Source: Chondrus crispus (lineage: Eukaryota > Rhodophyta > Florideophyceae > Gigartinales > Gigartinaceae). Taken from it: DNA of 64,000 nt. Shown in pieces: positions 10,321 through 19,570 of this stretch. The notes beneath the pieces are model-generated. The model was not told where the DNA came from. It worked only from the letters and a program-made list of their open reading frames with translations, and did not search any database. Position 1 is the first letter of the stretch. Each line of letters begins with the position of its first letter. The translations under genes were made by a program, and so were the position numbers. The stretch is taken from the NCBI RefSeq assembly GCF_000350225.1, contig NW_005178973.1:190406-254405 (forward strand). The letters are read 5' to 3'.

Positions 10321-11687
10321 TTGCTCAGCTTCAGCCTTGCACCAGCCTTGAGAAACGTGTCCAGAACCGATCGAAGAGAGTCCAAATGCACCTCTGCATT
10401 ACATGTCCCTAGACTTATATCGTCCATAAAAGCCGAAACGTCGCGCCCCTTTCGCCCCCCCCCCAATATTGCGTTGACTATCCTCTGGAAGACGGCTGGA
10501 GAGTGCTTCAGACCTTGCGGGAACCTCACATATCTGAGTAATCCGATCACTGTGCGGATCGCCGTGAAATCACGAGAGTCTTCCGCGAGCTCAACTCGGA
10601 AAAACCCGTCCTTGAGGTCGAAAGTAGAGAAGATGCTCTTCGTGCCCATCCAGTCTAGCGTCGCTCTCACATCCTCCATAGGGTATGAGTCGGATACGGT
10701 TACCGAATTGAGTCCTCTAAAATCTGATGATATCCGCGTCGAGCCATCTTTCTGACGTACGAATACATTGCAGGCCGCCCACGGCGACTGAGCATGCTCA
10801 ACTACTCCCATGCGGAGGAGCTTCTCCATGGCGTCCTTTTCCAGGTCTTCTTCCTTGGGGGACCGCCTCCGGACTGGGCAGCTGACTGGCTGTGCGCCGG
10901 TGGTGAGCTTGACCAAGTGGGTCACTCCACGTATGCGTCCAAGGCCTTTGAAAATCTCTCTGCAATCCCATAGCACTAACCGAAGCCGTTCCTGCATGTT
11001 CACGTCGTCGTGGAACTGAGAAAGATCCATTTCCCTTATAGTGTCGTCTACGTCCGCATCACTAATGGCGCCGGCCATTTCCAGTTCGGAGCGGGCTACA
11101 TGGCAGTGTGACACCCTCCCTTTTACCGAGCGTCCATCCACCCTGATTTTTCCACGCATAGTAGCGAGGTTCAGGATAAGTCCATGCTGTCGCCAGAATC
11201 TGCTGCCAAGCAGTACACCGGAGGGAGGCTTAGACGATACTCTCACAGGTTCCGTGAATTCCTCTCCCCACAGCATGAAGTTGAGTGTGCCTTGGCCGCA
11301 GACTTCCATCTCGTGTCCATCGGCTGCGAATGCCGACGAATTTTCCTTCTCCCAGGTGCCGCCGTGCTGCTCAAACCATCCCCGGTCCACCCAGATCGAG
11401 CGGGCTCCGGTATCCAGTGGCACCCAGACCGCATCCGTGCCGACGCCGACACGCACAATCACATCCTCCTTTGACCTTGGGTTGCTACCGACGCATCGAC
11501 AGATGCGTTCCGAACGGTAGTGACCAAGCCCTCCGCTCGCCGCTAGTTCTGTCGGGACTGATGCGCCACGCGGCTGGAGGCGCCGCCCGCCCCTTTCCCC
11601 GACCCATCCATTTTGGGAGACTGCAGCTTCTTCCCTTTGGTCGGGCACGCACCCGCCATATGCCCCTTCTTCCCACATCGGTAGCAA
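10110..11687 (-). pseudogene. Element 1 protease and reverse transcriptase
   Basis: An aspartic protease DTGA motif (VWVPLDTGARSIWV) is followed by RT: VVEHAQSPWAACNVFVRQKDGS, STRISSDFRGLNSVT, STFDLKDGFFRVELAED, FPQGLKHSPAVFQRIV and AFMDDISLG. The catalytic box is A-F-M-D-D rather than the usual Y-x-D-D; the two aspartates are kept. The frame leaves the pol phase at about 10185 and then ends. The protein reads well up to there, so decay appears recent relative to the gag damage. Confidence 0.88.
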
Positions 11688-12421
11688 ATGACGTTTGAAA
11701 AGCGGTCTTCGTCGTGCGTCCTTCTGTCTTCGTCCCGAACGAGAGCAGTCTGCTCGTGTCCCGGGATATCTTCACCCTCGCAAGTTTCGTTCACGCGCTC
11801 CCCCGTGTTCCTGGACAGAAAGGCGTCCCTCCGGCGAGGTCCCGTAATCATGGACACCCTCGCCGTCACCTCGTCGAAGGATCCTGGGATTGCTAGAGCA
11901 AGGTTCTTCATGCCACTTGAAAATGCCTGAATGAACCTGTCCAGCATGGCATCATCCGACACTTGCGCGGGGAGTGCCAGAGCAGATGCCCTCAGACGGA
12001 TGGCAAATTATTCTATACTCTCCTTGGCTTCGCACCACGACATATTATTAAATCGAAGGCGCAACGATCTCCTGTGGCTTGCATTGCACAACCTCCCCTC
12101 CAGCATTTCCCAGAGCTCCCCCGCGTCAGCGTCCAAATACTCTGCTGCCACTGACTCGTAAATCGCGAGTGCACTTCCCGAGAAAACACAAGGAAGCAAG
12201 CGGCGATATGTTCCCTTCTGGACGGGAAAGTTCTGGCACAAGCGTTTCCAGGCCTTCTTTGCGGCGAAAAAATTTGTAGTGCAATGTGCCTGGCAGGCCG
12301 CGAACACAGTCCGACGGTCAAACAAAAAGAACAAAAACAACAACAGCAACAACCACTGCCGATGGCACGCGCTACGGAGCGTTCGATACTCCCTTTCCCC
12401 TTGTGTGGGCTTGCGGTCCAC
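11543..12421 (-). pseudogene. Element 1 gag, C-terminal part with zinc knuckle
   Basis: One frame with a single internal TAA (12008-12010). The first half carries a retrotransposon capsid-like stretch (AWKRLCQNFPVQKGTYRR, SALAIYESVAAEYLD). The second half ends in a CCHC zinc knuckle, CYRCGKKGHMAGAC, followed by a basic/glycine tail. Upstream of 12421 the capsid frame is lost into unrelated, repeat-rich sequence. The product would be the nucleocapsid portion of Gag. Confidence 0.82.
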
Positions 12422-12429
12422 GGTAGCTC

Positions 12430-13396
12430 AACTCCGACGGGGGGGTTAAGGGAAGATACCCGGCCCGGGAGGATAATGGTGGTAGAGACTTGCGAAGACT
12501 TGAGTGCTCGGCGAGTGCGGGTTGGGCTCGTCTACGGGAATTTTACCGCGGTTCGCTGGGTTGTAAGGCCAATGCTCGACGAGCGTCTTCAACACCTTGG
12601 GTATAATTCAAGGTCTTCGACGGGGGCTTGTTCAGCACTACCCGACGGGATCGTAACCGGGTAGTACCGCTACTACCGACGTGTTGCCCGATGGCTAAAA
12701 ACACCTTCACTAGCGCGATCGCGATCGCAGTAGGCGGTACCAACTCTGTCTTATACAGTAAGACCTTCGACGGAGGTGTCGTTACAACAGCCTTCCTACG
12801 GAACTTGAAACAGTAGCAGCGCTACACAACGTGTTGCCCTATCGATAAAACACCTACACCGGATCGATCGCAACCGACTCCGATGGAACCAACACACTTA
12901 AGGGAAAAATAGATGTAGAGATAGAAAAGGATAGGGGAATAAAGAAAAAAGAAATGGGACCTCCGAGCGCTGAAGGATGCCGTAGGCTTATGCAAAAGGG
13001 AGCGTTTTGGTAGAGACGAACTTCGACCAAGGCGACATTCAACTCCGGCAACTCGGGTTCGATTGGGAAATAAAGGAAAAAGGAAGGGGACCCCCGAGCG
13101 CTGAAGGATGCCGTAGGCTTAGGTAAAAGGGAGCGTCTCGGTAGAGACGGACTTCGACCAAGGCGACATTCATCTCCGGCAACTCGGGTTGTCTTTATTG
13201 ACTTGGTCGGACAAAGGGCTAAGTTATATAGAGCCCCGCCGGGGCGAGTACAGTAGCTCCCGCCGCTAGATTCTAGATCTAATTAGTAAATAAATTAAAT
13301 AATTAAAATAATCGTGCGCTTCGTCGCACACGTGTGTCCCCCAAACCCGGACTACAGTATCCAATCTTTTTCCTTTTTCACGTTTTTTCACCCCCC
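12430..13396 (-). mobile_element. Probable nested insertion in element 1 gag, LTR-like
   Basis: About 1 kb separating the two halves of gag has no coding pattern. Read leftwards it shows a TATA box (CTATATAAC, about 13227-13235), an AATAAA signal 30-40 bp further (about 13193-13200), then tandem repeats, which is the layout of an LTR (U3-R-U5). The ends could not be fixed, and no target duplication was identified, so it could instead be another non-coding insertion. It abuts the two palindromes at 13397-13470. Confidence 0.4.
12957..13190. repeat. Two direct repeats of about 105 bp
   Basis: Copies at about 12957-13062 and 13088-13190, both starting GGGACC..CCGAGCGCTGAAGG and ending in CTCCGGCAACTCGGGTT, with about a dozen differences. 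A second, more diverged pair lies just left (about 12610-12740 and 12755-12890), sharing CGACGTGTTGCCC/CAACGTGTTGCCC words. They lie within the proposed nested insertion. Confidence 0.7.
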
Positions 13397-13470
13397 TTTT
13401 TAGGTGCGTACGCACCTAAAAAGATGGTAATTTTGTAGTGCATTACGTAATGCACTACAAAATTACCATC
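13397..13470. repeat. Two abutting perfect palindromes
   Basis: 13397-13422 is a perfect 26-bp palindrome centred on GTAC (TTTTTAGGTGCGTACGC...). 13423-13470 is a perfect 48-bp palindrome centred on ACGT, with arms beginning GATGGTAATTTTGTAG. There are no spacer bases in either and none between them. They sit at the junction between the gag N-terminal half and the foreign segment. Confidence 0.95.
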
Positions 13471-13968
13471 GCCAGGCTTTCTCACGGAAATGGCCTCCAG
13501 GGCTTTAGAGTAGATCTTAAAGACGTTGTGCGGACCTAGTGTGTGCTTGACACAATTGCCTACCCCTGAATTTCCACGCTCACTTTGATCTGGATTGCTG
13601 GCATGACCTGCACCTATCGATCCCTGCTCGTCTTTGTCGGCGGTATCGTCGGCGGCCCTCTTTGCGCCCCGCAATCCAGTCTCCAACGCGATCCCGAGGT
13701 TCGTTACAGCGCTTCCCATCTCTACAATTGCCGTAGTGTTACGGCTCATGTGGCTGAGGATATCGTCTATGACGTCTTTGAACGACGCCAGAACTTTCAA
13801 CATGTCATCCTCGCTGTGCATATTCTTCGCACGATCTTGCTTCTCCCCTGATCCGACGGCCTCTTGAGTATCAAATTCGACGCGACGACGCATCGGGTCA
13901 CGGGTCATCGCAGGTGTCACAGGGCTCGTAGCGTTCGTGCCCTCGCCGGCAATCTCTCCCGGCTCCAT
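13471..13968 (-). pseudogene. Element 1 gag, N-terminal part
   Basis: A start at 13968 (MEPGEIAGEGTNATSP) leads to an acidic/basic N-terminal region with a helical stretch (DDMLKVLASFKDVIDDILSHM), and the frame runs into the palindromes near 13470, where genuine gag similarity presumably ends (ALEAISVRKPGDG). The nominal frame continues to 13378 only because the palindrome is open. The start lies about 105 bp inside the 5' LTR, as expected for gag. Confidence 0.65.
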
Positions 13969-14073
13969 CTTCGTCTTACGGTCGCTCGACTCTTGCGTTG
14001 CGGCCCTTTCCCCTCTTTCCGTTTTCGAAGGGTTGGCTTCGCAAGCTCGTTAGAAAAACTAACAAATTTGTTA

Positions 14074-14421
14074 TGTTGTGGCTCGTCCCGAGCCACAGTC
14101 ACTTCCGAGAAAATCTTTTACCTCCCTCCGGTGGGAGGTCAGGCGGCGAGAAGCGCAAGAGTCCACTTGTGCTCTCTCTCCAGCATCCACCCGATGCCCT
14201 CCTCCCCCCCCCATCCCTTTGCCCCTCTACCCTTATCTCTGCCCTACGAGCCCCTATCAAACCGAGACAGCGCGCCTTTCCCTTCGAAGGTCGTCCAAAC
14301 GAAAACCCGCCCGCTTGTCTTCTCCCTGCCGCGATCGAATCGCAACGCGTGCGCTTCCCCTTCTGTGCAGCACGAAATGCCAGCTGGCATTTAGCCTAGG
14401 CTTACACGCACATTCCTGACA
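14074..14421 (-). repeat. 5' LTR of element 1
   Basis: 348 bp, matching 7572-7902. A 17-bp extra segment near 14379-14396 creates the palindrome AATGCCAGCTGGCATT. Just inside this LTR (14052-14072) are two short inverted repeats, AACAAATTTGTT and TTAGAAAAACTAA, where a primer-binding site would be expected; no clear TGG-starting tRNA complement is seen there. Confidence 0.9.
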
Positions 14422-14978
14422 GTACAGTATGTATCAGTTTGGTGACTTTTGCCGAAATATGGGCCAATCCATTTTCCCCGGACTGTACAGTTGTCGAATG
14501 GGCCCTCGAGGCGTGATTGGATATGTCCATGGTATGAGGCTATCGAGGGCCTATGATAGAGCAGTGGTGAGGAGAGTTGACCTCTCCAAGCGCAAGCAAA
14601 AGATTCGGCACCAGCGGGGTGGATGCTCCTCCTCCCACCATTGTTTATTGCGGAGCACTATCCTTTAAGTATGCGGATTAGACGACCGTTCCGTAGAGTA
14701 AATGCAAGGACACATATGAATTGATAATATGCAATGGGCACTACAGACGCAAGGGCACAATGTAGGTGCGACTAAGTGTATTCACGTCGAGCATGATTCA
14801 CAACAGTATATATAGTATAGTGGGGTACCCAAATTAGAGTAGGCCACGCTATTTTATGTTCTGAGGTACCGAAAATAGGCCTGTTAATTAGTCTAGCCCA
14901 TACTTAATCTTGTTATCGGTGTAGTGCCGATTGATTTTTCAATTACGTACTGTACCCTTGGGTACCCTTCCCTAAAAG
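14422..14978. other. Short AT-rich spacer between two transposons
   Basis: About 560 bp between the end of element 1 and the left end of the DNA transposon. It includes TACTGTACCCTTGGGTACCC (14948-14967), the spacer motif seen elsewhere in the window. No gene is recognised. Confidence 0.5.
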
Positions 14979-15266
14979 GTTAATTCCGGACACGGGGTAA
15001 TTTCGGACAGAAGAAAACTTGACCACCGAAATGTCTGGGATGCCAATAAAAGCAAATAGATATGAAACAAGTGCCCTCCTCTGGTTGACTGTACCCGACG
15101 GGTATTTGAACCAACGATTAATTCCCACAATGCCCGCCCATTTCGAAACGCTCTGTCTTCGATGTGCATTCTTCTCCCCGATACAGTAGTATCTCGCAGG
15201 GCATAACACAATCCTACGTCCTTCAACCTCAGCTCCTGCGATCCTCACAGGAGCAAAGCGCACATT

Positions 15267-16169
15267 ATGACCTTGTCCATGCGCAAGCAAAACAAGCTCC
15301 TCAAGTACCGAGAAAGCCGCGACAAAGCGCGAAAAGAAGGGAAAGCCGCTGCTGTAAAATTGCTCACCTCAACTCAACTTTCTTTGCGAAAAATTGCCGC
15401 TGCCACAGGATTGAGCAAGACAGTGGTTGGGAAAATAAAAGAACTACTTCGAACAGAAGATGCACAGGCTATAGAAAAACAAGTAATGGCCAATCGCATG
15501 CAGGGTAGGCCAACAATTCTGACTGAAGAGGAAGAAGCCATGATTGCTGAAAGAACAGTATTTGCTGCTAGTCGAGGATATGCCGCCGACATTGATGGCA
15601 TAAAAAGAATAATGGGGCATGTCGCAGCAGATGGAAGACAGGGTTGGAAGAACGGTGTGTCTTCTGATGACGCCGTGCGTTCGTTTAGAGCCCGGCATAG
15701 GGAAGCAACGTACCGAAACTGTGAGAACAAGGATTGTGCAAAATTGAAAGGAGAGAACTACGGCCATGTTAAAGGTTTTTTTGAGATTCTTCAAACTGTA
15801 GAGAAGAAAAATCCAGGTATGCTATCTGATGGTGACCGCATATGGAACGTCGATGAAACGTCCGTTGATGCCACGTTTGGTAAGAGGAGAAAAGTTTTTG
15901 GCTCATGTAACACTCATCATGGTGGATTTGTTGCGTCGTCAAAAACGCAAGGCATTTCAAAGCATGTTACTGCAGTCGTAGCTGTTTCTGGATCCGGAAG
16001 GAAAGCGCCTCCCTTTATCGTGGCAGGGAAGCATGTGATGTCAAATTGGTTTGAACCGCTGCCAAAGATATACAAGAAAAGTAGCGCTGTCTACGACAAG
16101 TATCAGGAAAATGGACGGTTTCCTGATGGAGCACTTGACCGTAGAGGTTATGTTAGCGAGGAGGCGTAA
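15267..16169 (+). pseudogene. DDE transposase (CENP-B/Tc5/pogo type), broken
   Basis: Starts MTLSMRKQNK with a helix-turn-helix (LSLRKIAAATGLSKTVVGKIKELL, residues about 37-60), a second HTH-like block (RPTILTEEEEAMIAER), then the DDE domain: IWNVDETSV carries the first catalytic aspartate, followed by SKHVTAVVAVSGSG and PPFIVAGKHVMSNWFE. After KSSAVYDKYQENGRF the family's later catalytic aspartates are missing, and the frame switches to a lysine/glutamate-rich coil in another phase, so the second half of the catalytic domain has been deleted and frameshifted. The copy cannot encode an active enzyme. Confidence 0.8.
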
Positions 16170-16281
16170 GAAAGAAGAGGAAGCCCGTGCGGCTGATGAG
16201 CGAAAAATCAAACGCCGGGCAGCTGTGCAGGCGGAGCGCAAGAGATTGACTGATGAAAAAAAGAGGAAGATTGCTGATGCG
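16170..16281 (+). pseudogene. Transposase basic tail, left part
   Basis: A lysine/arginine/glutamate-rich coil (RRRKKEEEARAADERKIKRRA...LTDEKKRKIADA) immediately follows the damaged DDE domain in a shifted frame and stops at the LTR border. It resumes as similar DEKKRKMAERDAARIKR text at 25894, which shows that both pieces belonged to one coding tail. Confidence 0.65.
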
Positions 16282-16950
16282 TGTAGTATAACGACGGACG
16301 CGCGCGCGGGGAGATTATTATCCGTGCGGCCGTGCACGGTGTACACGTGGGCGGGTGTGCCCACGTGTAGGGAGCGCGCTCGTGCCGAGTGGTCGTAATC
16401 TGGCGTACGTGTACAGTAGTGCACGTGTCGGCCAAGCGGTAGTTCGCTAGTATTACGCGTGTACGCTAGCACACGTGGCATCCATGCGGTAGTCTGTAAG
16501 CAGCGCGTGTGTACAGTAGTACACACGTGTACCTGCAGCGTCCGCGCGTTAATTACGAATTGAGGCGCTAGTTTTTTTAATGGCGTACAGTACCTGATAT
16601 GCACTAGGCGGCAGGAACTGTATACTGGGACAGGTGTCCGAGGCGTCCCGCTGAGGGGTTAAGACCTGGCACCCGTCCCCACCAGTAAACTGGGGCAAGC
16701 TCGCCCCCGTCCCTTTTGCGCGTACGTACGTCCGTTTTCGGTTGTCCGTCGCGCGCGCTGGCTTCTAACCCGTTACCAGTCGCTCCCGTTCACGCACCAC
16801 GGGGCCACTGCGCGTAACCGGCCAGTGAGCCACTCCCTTTTCGCGAGCTCGTCCGATCGGTTCAATTGGCGCGTCGCGTCTGCGCCGCGTGCTCCCTCGC
16901 TAAAGGCTCCGCCTCTCACCCAACCCAGGGCGGAGAGGAGTTATCCCACA
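16282..16950 (+). repeat. 5' LTR of element 2
   Basis: 669 bp, starting TGTAGTATAACGACGG and ending GTTATCCCACA. It is rich in CACGTG, GTGTACAC and TACAGTA palindromic words (about 16350-16590). Immediately inside the element, TTGTGGGGGGGATAAC (about 16960-16976) is a near-complement of the LTR end and could form a hairpin with it. Confidence 0.95.
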
Positions 16951-17078
16951 TTTGGTACTCTTGTGGGGGGGATAACTGTCGAGGTTGAGCCGCACGCGTA
17001 TTCACTCGACCGCGCGCAGAACCGTACGGACGGAAAAGGTTGAGAAATCACCGCGTCGATCGCGAAGCGTATTCGACG

Positions 17079-19570
17079 ATGAACCGACCGGATCAAGGGG
17101 GAGACTCCGCCTCCGGGCGTCTGAGCACCCGCAGTGGCAGTGGCGCACCGCGCCCCCGAGTGGAGACCCCGGAAGCCCTGCTGCGACCGCCACCGCGACC
17201 GGGCCGCACGGGAGCGTCCGCATCGGATGTTACGCCGGCCGTGTCGGCAGGCACTGAGAATCGCGTCCAATGGATGGTCGACGCGATTCAGCCGCGCATC
17301 CAGGCCTGGGTCGAGGAGTTCCTCGCTACGGAACTCCCCCAGGTAGCGCGCGTATGCCTCGACCGAACGGTGCCCGCGCTCGTGGACGCGCACGTACGCC
17401 GCGCGATACCACCGCTTTTGGACGAACTTCTACCCGCTCAACTCCAATGCGAGGTGGTGACCGCGCTCACCACTGCGGATGAAGAATCCCCGTCCGGCAC
17501 GGCTCTAAAGGGAGCGATCAGCTCCGCCGTGGCCAATCGTCTGGCCACGACCTTCGCCGGAGCAGGAGTCGACGCACGCGAGCAGCGCGAATCAACCGCT
17601 CCGGATCCTACGCTAACGGACGCTGAACCGATCGGCGCCGCACCCGGGATCGGTACAATGGCCCCTCACCCGGAGGGTAAGACTATTTACCTCCCACCAA
17701 TTTATGGTGCTACAGGAGGGCCCACAGAAAATGGCCCTCCCGTACTCGCCGATACGGCTGGCCCCCGCGGGACAGAAAACCGCCTGGGGCGCTTCGCGAC
17801 AGAAAAGCGACAGCCGTATCGGTCGAGCAGAAGAAACGCACCCGGCGCTCAAGGCTACACCTCGGAGGGTACAGAAAACCCCTCCGAAGAAGAAGACACA
17901 AGACGTCGCCACAGGGCGACGCGCAAGACGGAGACCGCGACGGACGCTACGCGCGATAACGCGATGCCGGAGGGGTCGGTTACCCCTCCGATGATAACCG
18001 CGAAGGACGCTATACGCGATACCGCGATGCCGGAGGAGGTGGATACCCCTCCGATGACGAGGACACCGAGTCGGACGGATCGCGCAGAAGCGACTGCAGA
18101 GGCCGCAATGCGCGCGACCGACGTCGGTTCCGGCGAGAAGACTCCGATCCGGAGGGCTACAGTAGCCCCGGCGGAGAAGGAGACCGCCATCGCAGGGGCA
18201 GAGACCGCCGGTCTGCCCCGAGGCGGGATCCGAAACGGTTGCCGGTGATCAGACCGCTGAACGACCTGTTCACCAAGGCCGTCGACTACCGCACGTATAG
18301 GCTGGAAAATCGCAGCGCGCGCTACGACGCGAGTACCGCGCGGCGAGTTAACCGATATCGGAAGAAGTTGGACGTCCAGCTGAAAACCCACACATTCGGT
18401 GGTCAAGATCCAATCGCGGTGCTAGGATTCCTCGCGCGCTTCAAGATGGCCTGCGACCACAATGGGGTCAGCGAAGGCGCGGCCGTATGGTGTTTCCAGT
18501 TCTATTTGACTGGGCAGGCTCACGCCTTGCTCTAGTCCAGGCTACACGGAAACACCATGGCGGTCGATGCGGAGCAGCGCGATATGCTCGAAACCTACGT
18601 GGAAGTTGTTAACTTTTTATTGCGCACGTACGCGACTGACGATGTTATTTCCGAAGCGGTCGGTGATGTCACCTCCTTCCGTCAGAGCTCTAATATGACG
18701 GAGGAGGTGTACAGTAACCAGTTGTGGGACAAGGCGTTGCGCTGCGGAACCGTATTTTCGGACAGGCGCTTGAAGTCCCTTTTCGTTGAGGGACTTCTGC
18801 CAGCGACGTGCGCGCAGGTGCGGAACTATCTCGCGACGCATCTGGGCGTGGACTACCAAGCGGTGGCACGCTACGCGCAAGCGATAGGCGAGACGCACCG
18901 CTCGGCTCGAAGACAGGCGACCTCGCTCGCGTCGCCTCAAGCACCGTCCGATTCGGTGAGAAGATTCCCGCGCAACGCGCGGACAAGGCCCGTGCTGTCG
19001 GTCGAGTCCTTGTCTGAACTCCCGACAGCGCGCGGAACCGAAACGGAGGAGATACTGGCGGTGACGGACCAGTCGGCGACGCCGAGCTCGCTTAGCTCGC
19101 CGCCGACTGGCTACCATCCGTCACCTGCCTCGTCCCCGGCGGGCGCACCGATGGCGCCCGCCCAACAAGGTGACGCGCGCGCATATCCGTACGGAAGGCC
19201 AGTACAGAACCAGCCGGTCCGGTTCTTCAACCAAGGATTACCCGGACCCCCGCCGTGTCGGTTCTGTCTGGACCTGACCCACCGACAGGCGCAATGTCCT
19301 GTGGTGGCGGATAGCGCGCTGCGTTCGAAGCTTTTGCAGGCCCGCGAGGCCAATTATCAAAAGCTTCGGATCCGTCAAGGTCTCCGCCCAGGTTCGCCGT
19401 TCGAGCGTCAACCGCCGACCGCGTGGCGAAATTCGCGTGCGCAGGCTCCCACGGGCATCAACGTGGTCGAGCCGCGCGAGACCGTCCAATCGGAAGAACC
19501 CGCGTTACCGCTGACGGACGAAGAGCCCGAGGACCTTAGGTTGACGCGGGAAGCCGGGAAGGACGCGTAG
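17079..19570 (+). pseudogene. Element 2 gag
   Basis: Starts MNRPDQGGDS (17079), first frame to 18248; the frame then shifts near 18240 and continues as 18239-19570 with TAG at 18533-18535. The first part is a charged low-complexity segment rich in T, E, R and P with repeated blocks (TATDATRDNAMPEGSVTPPM and TAKDAIRDTAMPEEVDTPPM). The second holds the capsid region (HTFGGQDPIAVLGFLARFKMACDH...CFQFYLTGQAHALL) and a CCHC zinc knuckle CRFCLDLTHRQAQC near 19257-19298. It ends at TAG 19568, beyond which the frame stays open into pol. Confidence 0.85.

Larger units (their letters stand above)
7572..14421 (-). mobile_element. Ty3/gypsy LTR retrotransposon, element 1 (degenerate)
   Basis: Two LTRs (7572-7902 and 14074-14421) in direct orientation begin TG and end CA and enclose, reading leftwards, gag with a zinc knuckle, protease, reverse transcriptase, RNase H and integrase, which is the Ty3/gypsy order. 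The insertion is flanked by GTAC (or AGTAC if the terminal A is counted in the duplication), and the target is a TACAGTAC-type palindrome. A polypurine tract (pyrimidines on the plus strand, 7903-7926) abuts the 3' LTR. All coding regions carry stops or frameshifts, and gag is interrupted by about 1 kb of foreign sequence, so the element is not autonomous. Confidence 0.92.
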
